The notes below the pieces were generated by a model. That model did not search any database. It was given only the letters and a program-made list of their open reading frames with translations, and was not told the origin of the DNA. Positions 1 to 12,154 of a stretch of 64,000 bases of DNA are shown here, in pieces. The stretch is from positions 540,670 through 604,669 of the forward strand of contig NW_024470381.1 in the NCBI RefSeq assembly GCF_900496995.4. Direction: 5' to 3'. Each line of letters begins with the position of its first letter. Position 1 is the stretch's first letter. Made by a program: the position numbers and the translations under genes. This DNA comes from Aquila chrysaetos chrysaetos (taxonomy: Eukaryota > Chordata > Aves > Accipitriformes > Accipitridae).

Positions 1-1
1 A

Positions 2-1252
2 GATGAAACTTATGTTGGCACAGATTCACCTTTTAATCATAGCTCAGCTTCTTCCCATTCAAAACATAAAAGGATGTGGACGTGGGGAGATGTAGCACAG
101 GAATTGATAGATTATAGCAGAAAATACGGTCCTGTGAGAACTTTGGAGGAGAAACCTAAAGGAATCCGTCAAGTAGGAGCTAAAGATCTACCCCTATCTG
201 TTAGTAAAACTGTAACCGCTCTCACTGACTCTGCCAGTGCTGCTGACTACTCCTACTCTAAAACTGGGGGAGGAGGAAGACAGCCCCTGACTCGACAGCA
301 ATGGTGGGCTTTGGGAATTAAAAAGGGAGTTCCCAGAGATGTAATGGATGGTTTACCCCTTAATAAACTGAGTAAACTGATATCAAAGTGGTATGGTCCG
401 AAACAATACCCACAGCACTTAAGGTCAAATAGAGAAATCTCCCCTGTCATGCCCACAGCCCCCCCCCGCGGAGAGCACGGGCGATGGGGAAAGTCAGCAG
501 GGAAACTAGAACCTCCGTTCCTTAGCAGTGGGCGGGGGAACGGAGGATGGGTTTACATCCGACAGCTCACTAAAACTAACAGAGGAGATTTATTGATTAC
601 AGCTATTGTAGGTCCTAAGCGTGCACCCGTAACCTTTTTAATTGACACCGGTGCACAGATCTCTGCCCTGACTGAGGAAGATGCACAGAGGTGTGGGGTG
701 ATTCCCTCTAAGCGAAACGTTTGTGTCTTGAATGCTCTAGGGTCAACAGAAGTTATGAACGTTGTTCCGGTAAAGCTGATGCTGCCGGGAGAGGAAGGCA
801 CAATCACTATTAACATGGTGGTTGGGAACATTCCGACTAACCTGTTAGGAATAGATGCCCTTAAAGGAAGGGGGTGGGAGGATTCAGAAGGATTGTTGTG
901 GACTTTTGGGACACCGCAGCTGAACATCAGGCTACTTCAAACTGCACCCCCTCTGCCATTTAGCAAAGTAACTAGTGTTAAACAATATCCCCTCCCCCTG
1001 GGAGCAAAGGAAGGTATCAAACCAGTCATGCAGGAGATGCGGGAACAAGGAGTGGTGATAAATACCCATTCTCCTTTCAACTCGCCGGTATGGCCGGTGA
1101 AAAAACCTAATGGGAAGTGGAGGCTCACAGTAGATTTTCGAAGGCTGAATGCTAACACAGGGCCTCTGACTGCCGCAGTCCCTCATATGGCTGAACTGGT
1201 AATAAACAATTCAGGAGAAAGCTCATCCGATCATGGCAACCATAGATGTTAA
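2..1252 (+). pseudogene. gag C-terminus, protease and start of reverse transcriptase (ERV fragment)
   Basis: The frame is open from base 2, so the ATG at 74 is not the real start. The first third holds a segment ending near a DGLPLNKLSKL stretch that resembles the gag C-terminus of ERV-L elements; I see no CCHC zinc knuckle. The retroviral protease follows, with its active-site triad D-T-G at about 643-651 (LIDTGAQ), and then the RT fingers region from about 1000. The reading frame is lost between about 1205 and 1252, where the conserved RT palm sequence continues in another frame. Gag and protease being in one frame fits class III retroviruses. It is a remnant of a polyprotein, not a working gene. 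Confidence 0.8.
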
Positions 1253-1688
1253 AGATATGTTTTTCATGATACCTTTGTGACCAGAAGACAGAGATCATTT
1301 TGCTTTTACTTGGGAGGGACAACAATTTACCTTTACCCGGCTGCCTCAGGGATACAAACATTCCCCTACACTAGCTCACCACGCTTTGGCCCAAGAACTG
1401 GAGAAAATACCAAAAGCCGACGGCATAGCTGTCTACCAGTATATTGATGATATTCTCGTGGGTGGAGATGAAGAAAAGGAGGTGGGGGCAACCCAACAGA
1501 ACATAATTTCTCATTTGGAGAACTTGGGTTTGCAAATTCCCCCAGAAAAGATCCAAAAACCCTCACAAGAAGTAAAGTTTTTGGGAATTTGGTGGAAAGG
1601 GGGAATGACATGTATCCCACCAGACACCCTCACTTCTCTAGATCAGATTAAAATGCCTGAATCAAAAAGGATTTGCAGCATGCTTTAG
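1233..1688 (+). pseudogene. reverse transcriptase palm, broken (ERV fragment)
   Basis: This segment encodes the catalytic palm of RT in a different frame from the preceding piece. The first catalytic aspartate lies just after 1233, and the YIDD box is at 1440-1451. An in-frame TGA sits at 1278-1280. A second frame change near 1673-1688 returns to the original frame, where the connection domain and RNase H continue. With the frame change near 1205-1233, the RT therefore has at least three lesions and cannot be made as one chain. The residues around YIDD are otherwise well preserved, which suggests a moderately old insertion. Confidence 0.75.
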
Positions 1689-3628
1689 GGTTATTGGTAT
1701 TCTGGAGAAAACATATCCCAGACTTTTCTATCATTGCCAGACCTCTTTATGATTTGCTGAGAAAACGGGCCAAATGGGAATGGACTGCTTCTCAGGAAGC
1801 AGCAATGCAATTGTTAATTTTTGAAGCAACAGCTCATCAGGCTCTTGGCCCTATCCACCCTACAGACCCTTTTCAGGCAGAACGGGGGTTTGCCACAACA
1901 GGATTGTCAGTACACATTTGGCAACGTGGTCCTGAGGGTCCAACCCGCCCTGTAGGATTTTACTCCCGCGGCTTTAAGGATGCTGAGAAGAGATATACTG
2001 CATGGGAGAAAGGTTGGTTTGTGGTTAGCATGGCTCTCATAGAAGTGGAGAAAATTACACGTCAGCAACCAATCGTGCTAAGAGGCCCGTTCAAAGTTAT
2101 AAAAGCAGTCACTAACAGGACCCCCCCTCCTGACGGGGTGGCCCAGAGAGCCTCAGTACGAAAGTGGTATGCCCAGATTGAACACTATTGTAACCTTTTC
2201 TCAGTGACTGAAGGAGCTTTAAAAAACTTAGCTATCCAAGAAACAGAAAGCCTGGATGGCAGCCAAGACAAACCTATCTCAGTTATTCAGGTAGCCCCTC
2301 CTTTCTCCCACGATCAGTCAGTGAATGCTTGGTTTACCGACGCTTCAGCAAAGCGAGAAGGAAAAGTGTGGAAATACCGGGCAGTAGTCCTCCATACTAT
2401 TACTAAAGAACAGATAATAACAGAGGGAGAAGGGAGTGCCCAGGTAGGAGAATTAATTGCAGTATGGAGCGTTTTCAAGCATGAAGCACAAACCGCTTCC
2501 CCTGTCCATATATATACTGATTCCTATGCAGTGTTTAAAGGATGTACTGAATGGCTCCCTTTCTGGGAGCAAAATGAATGGGAGGTTAACAGAATTTCAG
2601 TGTGGCAAAAGGACAAGTGGCAAGAAATCCTGAGCATTGCAAGACAAGGGAACTTTGCTGTGGGATGGGTAGCTTCTCATCAAGTAGATGGGGGCTCGGC
2701 AGGAGAATGGAACAACAAAGCTGATGAATTAGCAAGACTAGCTCCTGTACAAAAGGACCAGATCACAGAAGATTGGGATCGTTTGCTAGAATGGTTACAT
2801 ATAAAACGTAAACATCCAGGAGCTAAAGATTTGTATCGTGAAGCCCTTGCCCGGGGTTGGCCTGTCACTAGGGAAATGTGTAAAACCTGCATATCAGCCT
2901 GTGAACAGTGCCGTACACGGCTCGAAAGACACCCCTTAGAGGATGACCCTCTGCATTTAAGAGAGGGTAAAGGCTTGTGGGATGCTTGGCAGGTAGATTA
3001 TATAGGCCCCTTTAAGAAATCAGGAGGAAAACGCTTTGTGCTGGTAGGAGTGGAGATAACATCAGGGCTAGTCCAAGCCGAAGCTTTGAACAAAGCTACG
3101 GGAGAAAAAACTGTGAAAGCACTGCATGAATGGTTTGGAATTTTTCCAAAACCACAAGAAATACAATCTGACAATGGCTCCCACTTCACCGCCAAAATCG
3201 TACAGGATTGGGCACGAAGCGAAGGGATTAAATGGGTCTTCCACACTCCATACTATCCACAGGCCAATGGGATTGTAGAAAGAACAAATGGTCTCTTAAA
3301 ACGACTTTTGAGACCACAAGAGGGAAATTGGGATGCCCGCCTATGGGAAGCTGTCAAAGGTGTAAATGACAGATGGGGGGTAAATGGATGCCCCAAAATT
3401 ACTGCCTTTTGCCCGAAGGCTCCCTCTCTAGTTCCCTCATTAAAGGGACCAGATGATTCTAAGAATCCAGCACATTTCCCTAGACAACCTGTCCTAGTAG
3501 AACTTCCCACTGTAGGAAGTGTGCCACTGGTATTAAAAACCCCACTGAATGTATACTCATGGGTAGCATCCGATGCCCTAGGGAAGGAGCATTGGATAAA
3601 TACTCGCTGGATAATTCCATCATTTTAA
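1673..3628 (+). pseudogene. RT connection, RNase H and integrase (ERV pol C-terminus, open frame)
   Basis: This is an uninterrupted frame of about 650 codons. The RNase H part shows its acidic residues in FTDASAK, the GELIAV helix, YTDSYAV and NKADELAR. The integrase begins with a zinc-binding region (paired His, then CKTC and CEQC) and continues with the D,D-35-E core: D in WQVDYIGPF, D in QSDNGSHF, and E in the PQANGIVERTNGL helix. A C-terminal SH3-like stretch ends at 3628. The domains look complete, but they lack an intact RT upstream, and the ATG at 1673 is only the first methionine after the frame break. The env frame starts about 100 bp downstream. Confidence 0.85.
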
Positions 3629-3729
3629 TTTTCTGTATAGTATTAATCTCTTTGCCTCGGAGAGGCAAGTTTTGTTTTTTTTTTTGTTTTGCAGAAGAAC
3701 TCCGAGGGACGCCAAGAACAGCATGAATT

Positions 3730-5670
3730 ATGAATCACTTAACTAGATTGATAGTACTTTTTTGTATTTTACCACTAATCTGTAGCCAAAAGAATACAGA
3801 ATGGCCATGGTCCCAAGCTATTGTCCAGTATACTTGGAGTATGGGACAGTATCCCAAAGACCGTCTCCCAAACTTAGCCACTGTAGTAATGCATGATTCT
3901 GAAGTATACCACCCACTTGAGTGGGGGGAATGGGACAAAAAAGACTGGGTCCATGTCCTGACTGGAATGATTGGAGAAAAAATCCAAGTGGGATGTAGAA
4001 AGGTGGAAGGATCTCTTTATGAGAAAGCCTCTTCAATTACCATCTCTGGAAATCTATTGGACCCTAGTTCCAACATCACTGCGAAACTCTGTCCTACAAT
4101 AGAATGGGGATGTAACAAACAGGATTCTCTCATTATGTGTTGCCGTCAAAAGAATGTCAGTAACTACCCCCTAGACCCAAGTACCAATAATGTTGAAATC
4201 ACCAAATCCTGTCTTAAGGAACAGGGAGATTGTTGGTATAATTTTACTTTGACCAAGCCAGTTTATGTGGTGTGCGATTGGCGATCTAATCCACCGACCG
4301 GAGAGCTATCAGGCCTAACATTTAAATTCAAAATGAATGTTGTAACTAGGATGCTTGTTGCAGTAGTCACGCACGATGGCATAGATACCCTCTTTACGCT
4401 AACTGACAAAGATGAAGTTATACCCTCTTTTACAGTGGTACAAGGAAATAACATCACAATAAGATGCAGACTGATCACTGAATCTCACATTGAATCCACA
4501 AACAGTTATGGAATTGGACCTCATGGCCCTATTTTGTTGTGTAAAAATCAAAACCTAGACTGTTGGTTAAACTTGACTGCTGTACAATACTCTTATAAAG
4601 TTATGTGTGGTAAAAATAACACTAAATACTGGGGAGGATTTAAAATAGACGTTGTAATACCCGCTACCCAACCAATTGTTGTGCTCAGTCCAAAAATCTT
4701 TGAAATTGGACCGTATGTGATCAGAAATACGGGCCTACAACAAATGTTGTTTAACCCGGCGTGGTCTCTCAAACGAGTTGAATTGTCAATGCAGAACAAT
4801 GTTTCAGACATTCAGCCAGCTTGCTCACCTTTCCTAAAGACTTCTTACGAGGGATGGACAACCTGGCTGCAAAAACGAACTCTTCCCATGAGAAGAACAC
4901 AGAGAGACCTAACTGGTGTTTTGGGAACAGGACTGGGAGTTTTAAATAGCATCGATTCGGAAGTAATAATGAACAAGTTGGCTACCTCAATTAGTGATTT
5001 GGCTAAATTACAACAGCCTTTGCGGTCGTCTTTATTGGCTTTGGGGACTAACCAGTGGCTGTTGTCAAATATATTACCAAAATGGGAAAAGGTAAATGTA
5101 AGGGACCACGAATTGATTACTGACGCACTTGGGGTGATCCAAAATAACATCTCTTTGGCTCTCAGTTGTATCCAGGCTCAAATATGGATGCAGTCGGTAG
5201 CCGCCTCAATTATAAGAGAAGGTGAAGAAGGCACTCTCCCCACTGAAATTCGGAAAATAATTTGGGACAGTGCCACTGATTTTGAGAAGGAACTCCAATC
5301 CTGGTGGGACCTGGTAAACTTTACTTATGATCCCGTTACAAACATAGCTACAACTTTTGTGCTTACTACCATATACCCAATTTATCCCGTTATTGCATTA
5401 GGGTTGAACCACAACGGAACTATACTCTATCCTTTTGAGCATAGAGTATGGGCCCGAAAGGTGAATGAAAAATGGCAAACTGTTAATTTGGAATCTTGTA
5501 TTGTACGAGAACAACAAGGATTTGTTTGTGAAGGCAATGCAATTGAGGCACAAGATATTTGTTTAGATACTGAACAAAATATTTGCCACTTTGAGATTCA
5601 TCCTAATGAAAACCCTGAAACAGTACTCATATATCGGCAAAGGCTGTGTATGTTTGAGGACTGTTTGTGA
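3730..5670 (+). pseudogene. env surface subunit and N-terminal transmembrane subunit (ERV fragment)
   Basis: The frame starts with a typical signal peptide (MNHLTRLIVLFCILPLICS). It has many N-glycosylation sequons and a cysteine-rich surface domain. A basic cleavage-like site (RRTQR, about 4890-4904) is followed by a hydrophobic, glycine-rich stretch (GVLGTGLGVLNS) that looks like a fusion peptide, then a helical heptad region. I see no CX6CC motif of the gammaretroviral type. The frame stops at 5668-5670, while the cysteine-rich end of the ectodomain continues in another frame. I cannot place the env family with certainty. It is described here only as a broken endogenous copy. Confidence 0.75.
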
Positions 5671-6256
5671 TTTTCTATCTGTAGATAAGGTAGTTGTGGA
5701 GACTAAAAATCATTCAAATTTTTGTGTTTGTAATTTCACTAAGATTGTTGGATGTGACTTTTCCTATTCGGCCCCGGTCACATCTCACCAACTTTTGCAA
5801 TCTAACTATATGTTGATTCATGAATTGCTGCCTATACCCATTGGAATGAATCTCACTTTGGTAAAACAGTTATTACAACACAAGGATTTGGTTGAGATTT
5901 TGGAAAAAATTAGGGAAAATGGACAGAAAACCTTAATAACTGTTCATCACAATGTGAAAGAAATACACCGAGTTTTAGAAAGAGTGCAAAAGGATGCAGA
6001 ACCTAGATGGTGGGACACACTTTTCGGATGGTCGCCTACTGCTACAGGCATCCTGAACAAGTTGTGTCACCCCATCGTGGTTCTCTTGATATTGGTTTTG
6101 ATCAGTTTGGCTTTGTCTGCAGTATTGTATGTCATAGCCTGGAGAATGATGAATCGGTTAACGCATTTGATGTCTGTACTGAACACATATAATATGCTTG
6201 ATGTTCCATCCAATGTGGATATTCCCAAATCAATTGATGTTTTGAAACCTCATTGA
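5591..6256 (+). pseudogene. env C-terminal ectodomain, membrane anchor and tail (ERV fragment)
   Basis: This piece overlaps the previous env frame and continues it after a single frame change at about 5640-5668. It carries cysteine-rich sequence, a long amphipathic region, and a membrane-spanning segment of about 25 residues (IVVLLILVLISLALSAVLYV) after the WWDTLFGW stretch, followed by a tail of about 40 residues. The first methionine is not a real start. Together the two pieces span the full layout of a retroviral envelope protein, with one visible break. Confidence 0.7.
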
Positions 6257-6424
6257 TTTTTTTTTTATATATATAAACAATTTTGATTGTAATTGATACA
6301 AATTGTAGTTGCCTTTCTATCTTCTCTCCTTTTCTCTCTCTCTCTCTCTGTCTTTTTCTTTTCCTTTTCTTCTTCCTCTTCTTTATCATGCTACCACCAA
6401 GCGGTCCTGACGTCCTGACGACCA
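6257..6424 (+). other. post-env spacer with CT-rich tract
   Basis: This short noncoding stretch lies between the env stop and the probable LTR. It contains an AT-rich start and, from about 6305 to 6390, a pyrimidine-rich CT/TTTTC microsatellite. I do not see a purine-rich polypurine tract directly before the proposed LTR start, which weakens that boundary call. Confidence 0.5.
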
Positions 6425-7208
6425 TGTTGAGCCACGGGGTGGTGTAAGAGTCGGTCAGAAAATCAGCATTGTCTCAACATTGTCATCAGGAACATGAACA
6501 GTACATTACCTGACAACGGCCTGTTTGGAGCGCAGCGGCCAATCCCAAGGACAGAATGTGCGGTACAAGGCTCCTGGAAGGTACCTGGCTAGAGCCGTTA
6601 GAGATAACCGCATAGCTACTGTCAAAAAGGATGGATTGCAACCATTGCCATAACATCGATGAAGAGATCATGAACTTTAGACGAACTTTGCTTCATTATA
6701 ATACCAAAACACACCTCCTGGTCGAAGGCTACCTGCCTCCAAGACTTACCACGCCTCGGACACTGACCCTGCGCCTGCGTGATAGCCTCGCTCGAGAAGG
6801 GCGGAGATATGATAATTGTATTCTGAGAAGGGCAGAGACTCCTGAGGCAGAGGTGGAGCAAGGTGTGTTACTAAGCATAAAAGATGACTTCTGAACAATG
6901 GGAATTTGAAGCTTCCCCACCAAGGACCACGACGATCGACGACGCAGCATTAACTGGACCCGGGACCGTTAGGACGTCTTGAGATCAGCGGTGGTAGCTA
7001 TAACCTCTCTTTCTCCTCTCTCTAAACTTAACTTTACTTTTCTCCTTTCTCTCACCCATCTCTAACTATCACGTGCCTCTTCACAGGCAATACAATAAAG
7101 TTTTACTGTGTGATTACTGCTATCCCCTTTAAGGTGACCAACACCAATTTTGCACTTTCGAGATCGTAGCAAACGAACCATCACGAGTCCACCGAGTGGA
7201 CCGTGACA
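6425..7208 (+). repeat. probable 3' LTR of the first ERV
   Basis: The proposed LTR starts TGTTGAGCC and ends GTGACA (TG...CA), about 784 bp. Inside are a TATA-like CATAAAAG at about 6876-6883, a pyrimidine-rich stretch at about 7000-7075 and a clear AATAAA at 7094-7099, in the order expected for U3-R-U5. The 5' LTR is outside the window, so the ends are inferred from structure only. No polypurine tract is visible directly upstream. Confidence 0.5.
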
Positions 7209-7569
7209 CCTCCCAACACCCCAATTTTCCCCAGCAGGTTGGGGGGGGACACCCCCCCCCCCCCCCCCGGTGTGTTCTGGATCCATCCCAGCCAGCACCA
7301 GGGTGGGGCCACAGGGTTTATCCTTGCTGAGCCAGCAGACTGGGAGGGGCCACATATAAGGGGGTGCAAGTGCCCCCCCTAGGGGCCTGGACACCCTGTT
7401 TTTGCCCCCCCCCCCCCCAAAGGGCCTCATCTGGGCTTGGAGGGGGGGGGGGGTCCCAGCCCCATGAGAGCTTCCCACTCTCCCCATGGTTGAGATTCTC
7501 AGCCTCCCCACCCCCCCCAGGGACTTTTGGGGTGCCCCCCACCCACCCCAAGAAACCCAAGCCCCCCCA
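7209..7569. other. C/G-homopolymer-rich spacer between ERV and SPINT2
   Basis: The stretch consists mostly of long C or G runs interspersed with unique sequence, just downstream of the SPINT2 polyadenylation signal. I see no gene in it; overlapping open frames here are products of base composition. Confidence 0.6.
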
Positions 7570-8136
7570 GAGGGTGGTTCACATCTCCCTTTATTCAGAA
7601 AGAAAAAAAAAAAATCCCTCTAATGTATAAAAAACAAAAACAAAACAAAACCACCCACCCCCAAAATTAATAATTAAATCCTAAATCTGGTTGATTTGAC
7701 ACAACAATCAGGAACACCCCCCACGTGCCCCCCCCCCCCCAAAAGCAAGGGGACAGGGTCCCCCAAAAGTGCTAAGACCCCCCCCCCAAATCACTGGGAG
7801 AGGGTCTGCCCCCCCCCTCCAGGTGCACAGCCAGCCACTAAATCCAGGTGGGAAAAGCTAGGGAAGGGGGGGAGAACCCCCCCCCCCTCATGGGGGAGGG
7901 ATTCCCCCATCCCCCACTAGTGTTTCCCCACAACCCTGTTTTTCTACAAAATAATTTAAAAAAAAAAAAAAAAAAGCCCCCCCAAAAAAGAGGAAAAATA
8001 ATAAAAATAATTACAAAGAACAAGTGAGGTGCCCAAAATGCACCAGAGACATCATTGGGGGGGGAGGGGGGAGTCCTCCCACTTTGGGGGGGGGGGGGGT
8101 GGGTGTGTCCAGAAAGAGGGGATGCACCCCCCCTTC

Positions 8137-11100
8137 TCAGAGGGTGTAGGCATTGCTCATCAGATATTCCTTGTCATTGCCAGGGCTCCATCCCGTTCCC
8201 ACTCCCGGCAGCTCTGGTTTTCTCCGGCATGTCTTGAGGGTGATGTCCATCATGTAACCCAACAAAACGGCTGCCAGGACAGCCAGGAGCACCCCCAGTG
8301 CCAGCGCTCTGTGGGGGGGGGGGGGGGACGACGACGACACGACACCCCAAAAAAAAAAAAAAAAAAAAAAAAAAAGGGAACATTAGGATATCACCCATGT
8401 GCCCAAGGGAGGTGGAGAAGGGAGTCCTGCCAGTGCTTACCTTTGGTAGAGAGAAAATCGCCACGGAAATTGGCACCGGTGCCACCGGTATCTTCTGCGG
8501 GGAAGGAAACTGGAGTGAGATGGGGGGGGGTGGACAGGGGACGGGGACACCAGAATGTCCCCAAGGCCACTTGGGGACAGTCCCCTGCTCCTCACCTGGC
8601 TTGGGGCTGCAGCGTTTCAAGCATTCCTCTTCATGCTGGTAGTTGTTCTTATTTCCCTGGCAGCCACCATAGATGAATCGCTGGCAGGTTCGGTTTGCCG
8701 GGCTGTAGTACCAGCGCAGGAAGGAGGCACAGCACGGGCCAGTCACCCAGGGGACGATGCAGTATGCTGGGGGGGGTACATTGGGCACAGACCACCCCCC
8801 AAATTCTCCTGGCGTTGCCCAAGGAAATGGCAGGGGGGGAAAAGGGATTCAGCAGCACCAAGCATTGCAGTGAGGTTTTACTATCGTAGGTGGAGTTGGC
8901 TTTGGTCTGCTCAGCGCAATACTCAGGTTTCTTTGGAGCTGGGGAAAATGATTTAAAAAAAAAAAAAAAAAAAAAAAATCAAACCACAAACCCAAAATGA
9001 CCCAGTTTGGTGGGTTATTTTGGGGTGTTCGACACCAAAACGATAAAAAAAAAACCCCAAATAAGTCAATTTGGTGAGTTATTTTGGGGTGTTTGACGCC
9101 AAATTCGGGTGTTAAAGCCTCCTGAGCTGGTTCCCGGGGGAGGATTTGGGTGAGGGATTCCCCCCAAACCGGGACACAGCCGTGTCGGCATTCACCGCAA
9201 CTTCCGCTCTCCGCTCGCAGTGAATGCCAGGATGATCCCCAGATCCCCCCAGGGATGGGATCAGCACCATGTGTGTTCATGTCCCCCCCTCCACAGTGAC
9301 CTTACCCCCTCCGAGGACGCAGCTCTCCCGACATTCCCGCTCCATCAGGAAGTTGGCATTCCCCTTGCAGCCACCAAAGACGAAGCTTTGGCATGAACCA
9401 CCAGTGATGTTGAACCACCACTGTGGCATTGGGACCCGGCACTGTCCCACCGCCTTGGGCAGCGAGCAGAGCTCTGCCAGGAGGAAAAACAAAAAAAGAC
9501 ATTAACCTTCACAACCAAAAACCCCACTTTCCCCAAATTTTAAGGGGACAGATGCAACCCCCCCGCATTGGGAAGGGATTTACTGTCTCAGCAGCCCAAC
9601 TCCGTGCCAATTCCCAGCACGAGGCAGAGCCCAGGAGGTGAACTGTCCCCCCCCCCCAAAAACATCCAGCAGCCCCCCCTGGCCTGCGCTGCTGGAAATC
9701 AGGCAGCGAGCAGTGCTCTGGGGCCAGAGCGACGGCGAATCCGCTGGGATAATAAATAATAAACCAAGTAATAAACCGACAATAATAAACCAAATAATAA
9801 TAAACTGACAATAATAAACCAAATAATGATGATGATAAACCAAAGAGCCAGAAACTCCCAGTTTTAGACAAAACTAAGCCTAAATCCCCAAATTCAGGCT
9901 TTACCAAAATCCCCCATCACAAAACCGCCCCCCCCGGCCACTTCCCGGCAGGCCAGGAGATGGGGGGGGACGACACCCCAAACAGGATCACAGGGTGGGG
10001 GTACAGCCCCTGAGAGGCATGGGGAGGTTTTGGGGGGCCTCTATGTGCTGCCTCCCCCCAACTTAATACACCTCCTGGGGTTGGGGTGGTGGTGGAGAAG
10101 AGCCAGCAGCACACAGATTTGCCGGGCCCATGGCCACAGACACTCCAGGTGCTGCAAAATTATCTGGCTGGGACCTGATTTCTAGCTGAAAGTGATGAAA
10201 TATGTTTAAAAAAAACCCCAAACAACCCAAAAAGCCACATTTTTGGCTCAGGAAAAGAAAATCCCAGCGGGATCAGAATCCAGCAGCCCAGGGAAAGACC
10301 CAAATTTCTTCCTCGTTAAGCCACCGAGGTAATGAACTGGGTTTAAAAGTGCAAGTCGTTTCCTGTTTACAGAGAATTTGAGGGCAGCAACCAGGCAAAC
10401 TTGCTCCCTCTAGGGCTCCCAGCCACTCTCTGGGGTCAGCTGGGATAACCAGGATCCAGATTTTTGCCAGGGGGGGAAAAAGCCGCTGCTCCATCCCAAG
10501 GGAGCAGGATGGATCCTGTGACTGCGGGGGGGGGGGGCTGAATCTGCCCCCCCCCCCCCGAGGCCGGGGGTGCTTTGAAGCCCTGTAACCCCCCCACCCC
10601 CCCCCCCCCCCCCAAAAAAAAAACAACCCCGGGGCGTCGGGGAAGGCTTGGGCGGGATTTCCTGAAGACGAAGAGGAAGCTTGGAGCAGAGGGAATGACA
10701 GCGCGGTGGCCTGGGGGGTGTGTGTGTGTCTGTGAAACCCCTTTTTGACCCCCCCCACGCCTTGCCAGAGCCACTGGGGCAGCTCCACCTGGCCCCCTCC
10801 CCGTGAAGGGAAGGAACAATGAGCCATTTTCGGTTTAAAAATGACAAAAAAAAGAAAAAGGAACAGAGGCTTTTCCTGGAGAAGTAGCAGCAGGGCCACC
10901 CTGACCAGAGACCCCCATCCCCAAAGGGCCTGGACCGCCCCAGGAGGATTTAGAGACCCCCCCATCACGGCCATGACCACCCAGAGTCCCCCCCCAGGGA
11001 CCCAGGGTCATTCCCTGAGGCTGTGACCCCACTCAGGCCTTTCCCCTAAGGTCACAACCCCCCAAAAGGCCACAACCCCACACAACCTGCCCCCCAAGAG

Positions 11101-11539
11101 GGGTTCCGAGACCCTCCCCTGATGCTGTGACCCCCAAGGGCCCAGGCTCACCCCCCCAAGCCCACGACCCTACTCAAGACTCTCCCTAGGCCTCCCCTCC
11201 AAAGGCCATGAGCCTTACAGAGGCCCCCAGAGCCCCCCCCCAAGTTTTCAGAGCCACCCTCAAGGCTGTGAGCCCCCTCAAACCTTCCCTGTGACCCCCT
11301 GAAGGTCAGGACCCCCTCAGGGTCCTCAAAGGCCGCGACCCCCCCAGAGCCCCCCCTCAGGATCCACCCCCCGGGCTGGCCCACCCCCAAAGGCCCTTAG
11401 GAGGCCGCGGCCTCCCCCCCCGGGGCGTGGAGGCGGCCGTTACCGAGCAGGGGGGGCCCCTCGGGGCCGGGCCGGGCCGAGCGTCGATGGCGGCGGCCGT
11501 GGGCAGGAGGAGCAGCGGGAGGAGCCGCCCAGGCGCCAT
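8137..11539 (-). CDS. SPINT2: Kunitz-type protease inhibitor 2 (HAI-2)
   Basis: This is a type I membrane serine-protease inhibitor of HGF activator, matriptase-type and related proteases. Six coding exons join in phase with consensus splice sites: 11444-11539 (signal peptide), 9306-9471 (Kunitz 1), 8882-8938, 8596-8766 (Kunitz 2), 8441-8494 and 8137-8306 (transmembrane segment and tail). The product is about 237 residues, against 252 in human. Kunitz 1 has a P1 arginine (GQCRVPM) and a sequon. Kunitz 2 reads GPCCASF, with cysteine instead of arginine at P1. The C-terminal tail NDKEYLMSNAYTL matches the mammalian tail. A polyadenylation signal on this strand is at 7590-7595. The gene is head to head with PPP1R14A, as in mammals. 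The small exon at 8441-8494 is the least certain. Confidence 0.92.
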
Positions 11540-12154
11540 GGCCGCCGCCGCTGCGTCACATAGGTGCGCTCCGCCCCGACTCCGAGCTCCGCTCCGCCCC
11601 CGAGCTCCGCCCCTTCTCCGAGCTCCGCCCCGTCGCCGGCTGCAGGCCCCGCCCGCCCAGGCACTGCTGCTAAGTCCGGCCCCATCGTTTGCATGCGGCG
11701 CGGGAAAAAAGCGCTACACCACGGCCCGGGAAGACCCGGCGCTATAGGGGGCTATAGGGTTAGGGGAGCTGTGGGTGACTATAGGGGACTATAGGGTTAG
11801 TGGAGTGGTGCTATAGGTCCTATAGGGCACTGTGGGATCTATAGGGTCCACAGGAGCTGTGGGGTCTATAGGGGGCTATAGGGCCTATAGGGTTCACGGG
11901 AGCTGTGGGCTCTATAGGGGGCTACGGGGAGCTATAGGATCTATAGGGTTAGATGAGCTGTGGGCTCTATAGGTCTCTATGGGGGGGGCGGAGGGGAGCT
12001 CCCCGTTTTACCGCCCCCCCCCGCCCCTCCTCCCCCGCCCCAGCCCCTCCCCCCCGGCCGCCCCTCCCCTCCCCCCCGCCCCCCCCCCCCCCCCCCCCCC
12101 CCCGCCCCCTATAGCCGGCGGTGTCCCCCCCCGAGCGCCGCGTCCCCACGAGCG
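11400..12154. promoter_or_regulatory. bidirectional CpG-rich promoter of SPINT2 and PPP1R14A, with TATAGG repeats
   Basis: The two start codons face away from each other about 615 bp apart (11539 minus, 12155 plus). The ends of this interval are extremely GC-rich with many CpG sites and GC-box-like sequence. Between about 11745 and 11965 lies a short tandem array built on CTATAGGG-type units. No TATA box is obvious at either end. Confidence 0.7.

Larger units (their letters stand above)
2..7208 (+). mobile_element. ERV-L-type endogenous retrovirus, 3' portion (gag end, pro, pol, env, 3' LTR)
   Basis: The element enters from the left window edge. In order it carries a gag C-terminal segment fused in frame to an aspartic protease, a reverse transcriptase, RNase H, integrase, an envelope gene and a probable 3' LTR. 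The RT sequence (HSPFNSPVWPVKKPNGKWRL, YIDD box) and the gag C-terminal segment resemble the class III (ERV-L, spuma-related) group rather than gamma- or alpharetroviruses; this is recognition by eye, not a search. Pol and env carry frameshifts and stops, so it is a defective fossil copy. The 5' LTR and primer site lie outside the window, so target-site duplications cannot be checked. An env gene is unusual, because mammalian ERV-L elements are known to lack one. Confidence 0.85.

Noticed and set aside
8137-8340. SPINT2 exon at 8441-8494 read in the frame giving KIPVAPVPISVAIFSLPK
   Set aside because: That frame reads more like protein but is out of phase with the well-defined flanking exons; the phase-compatible frame was kept, with lower confidence.
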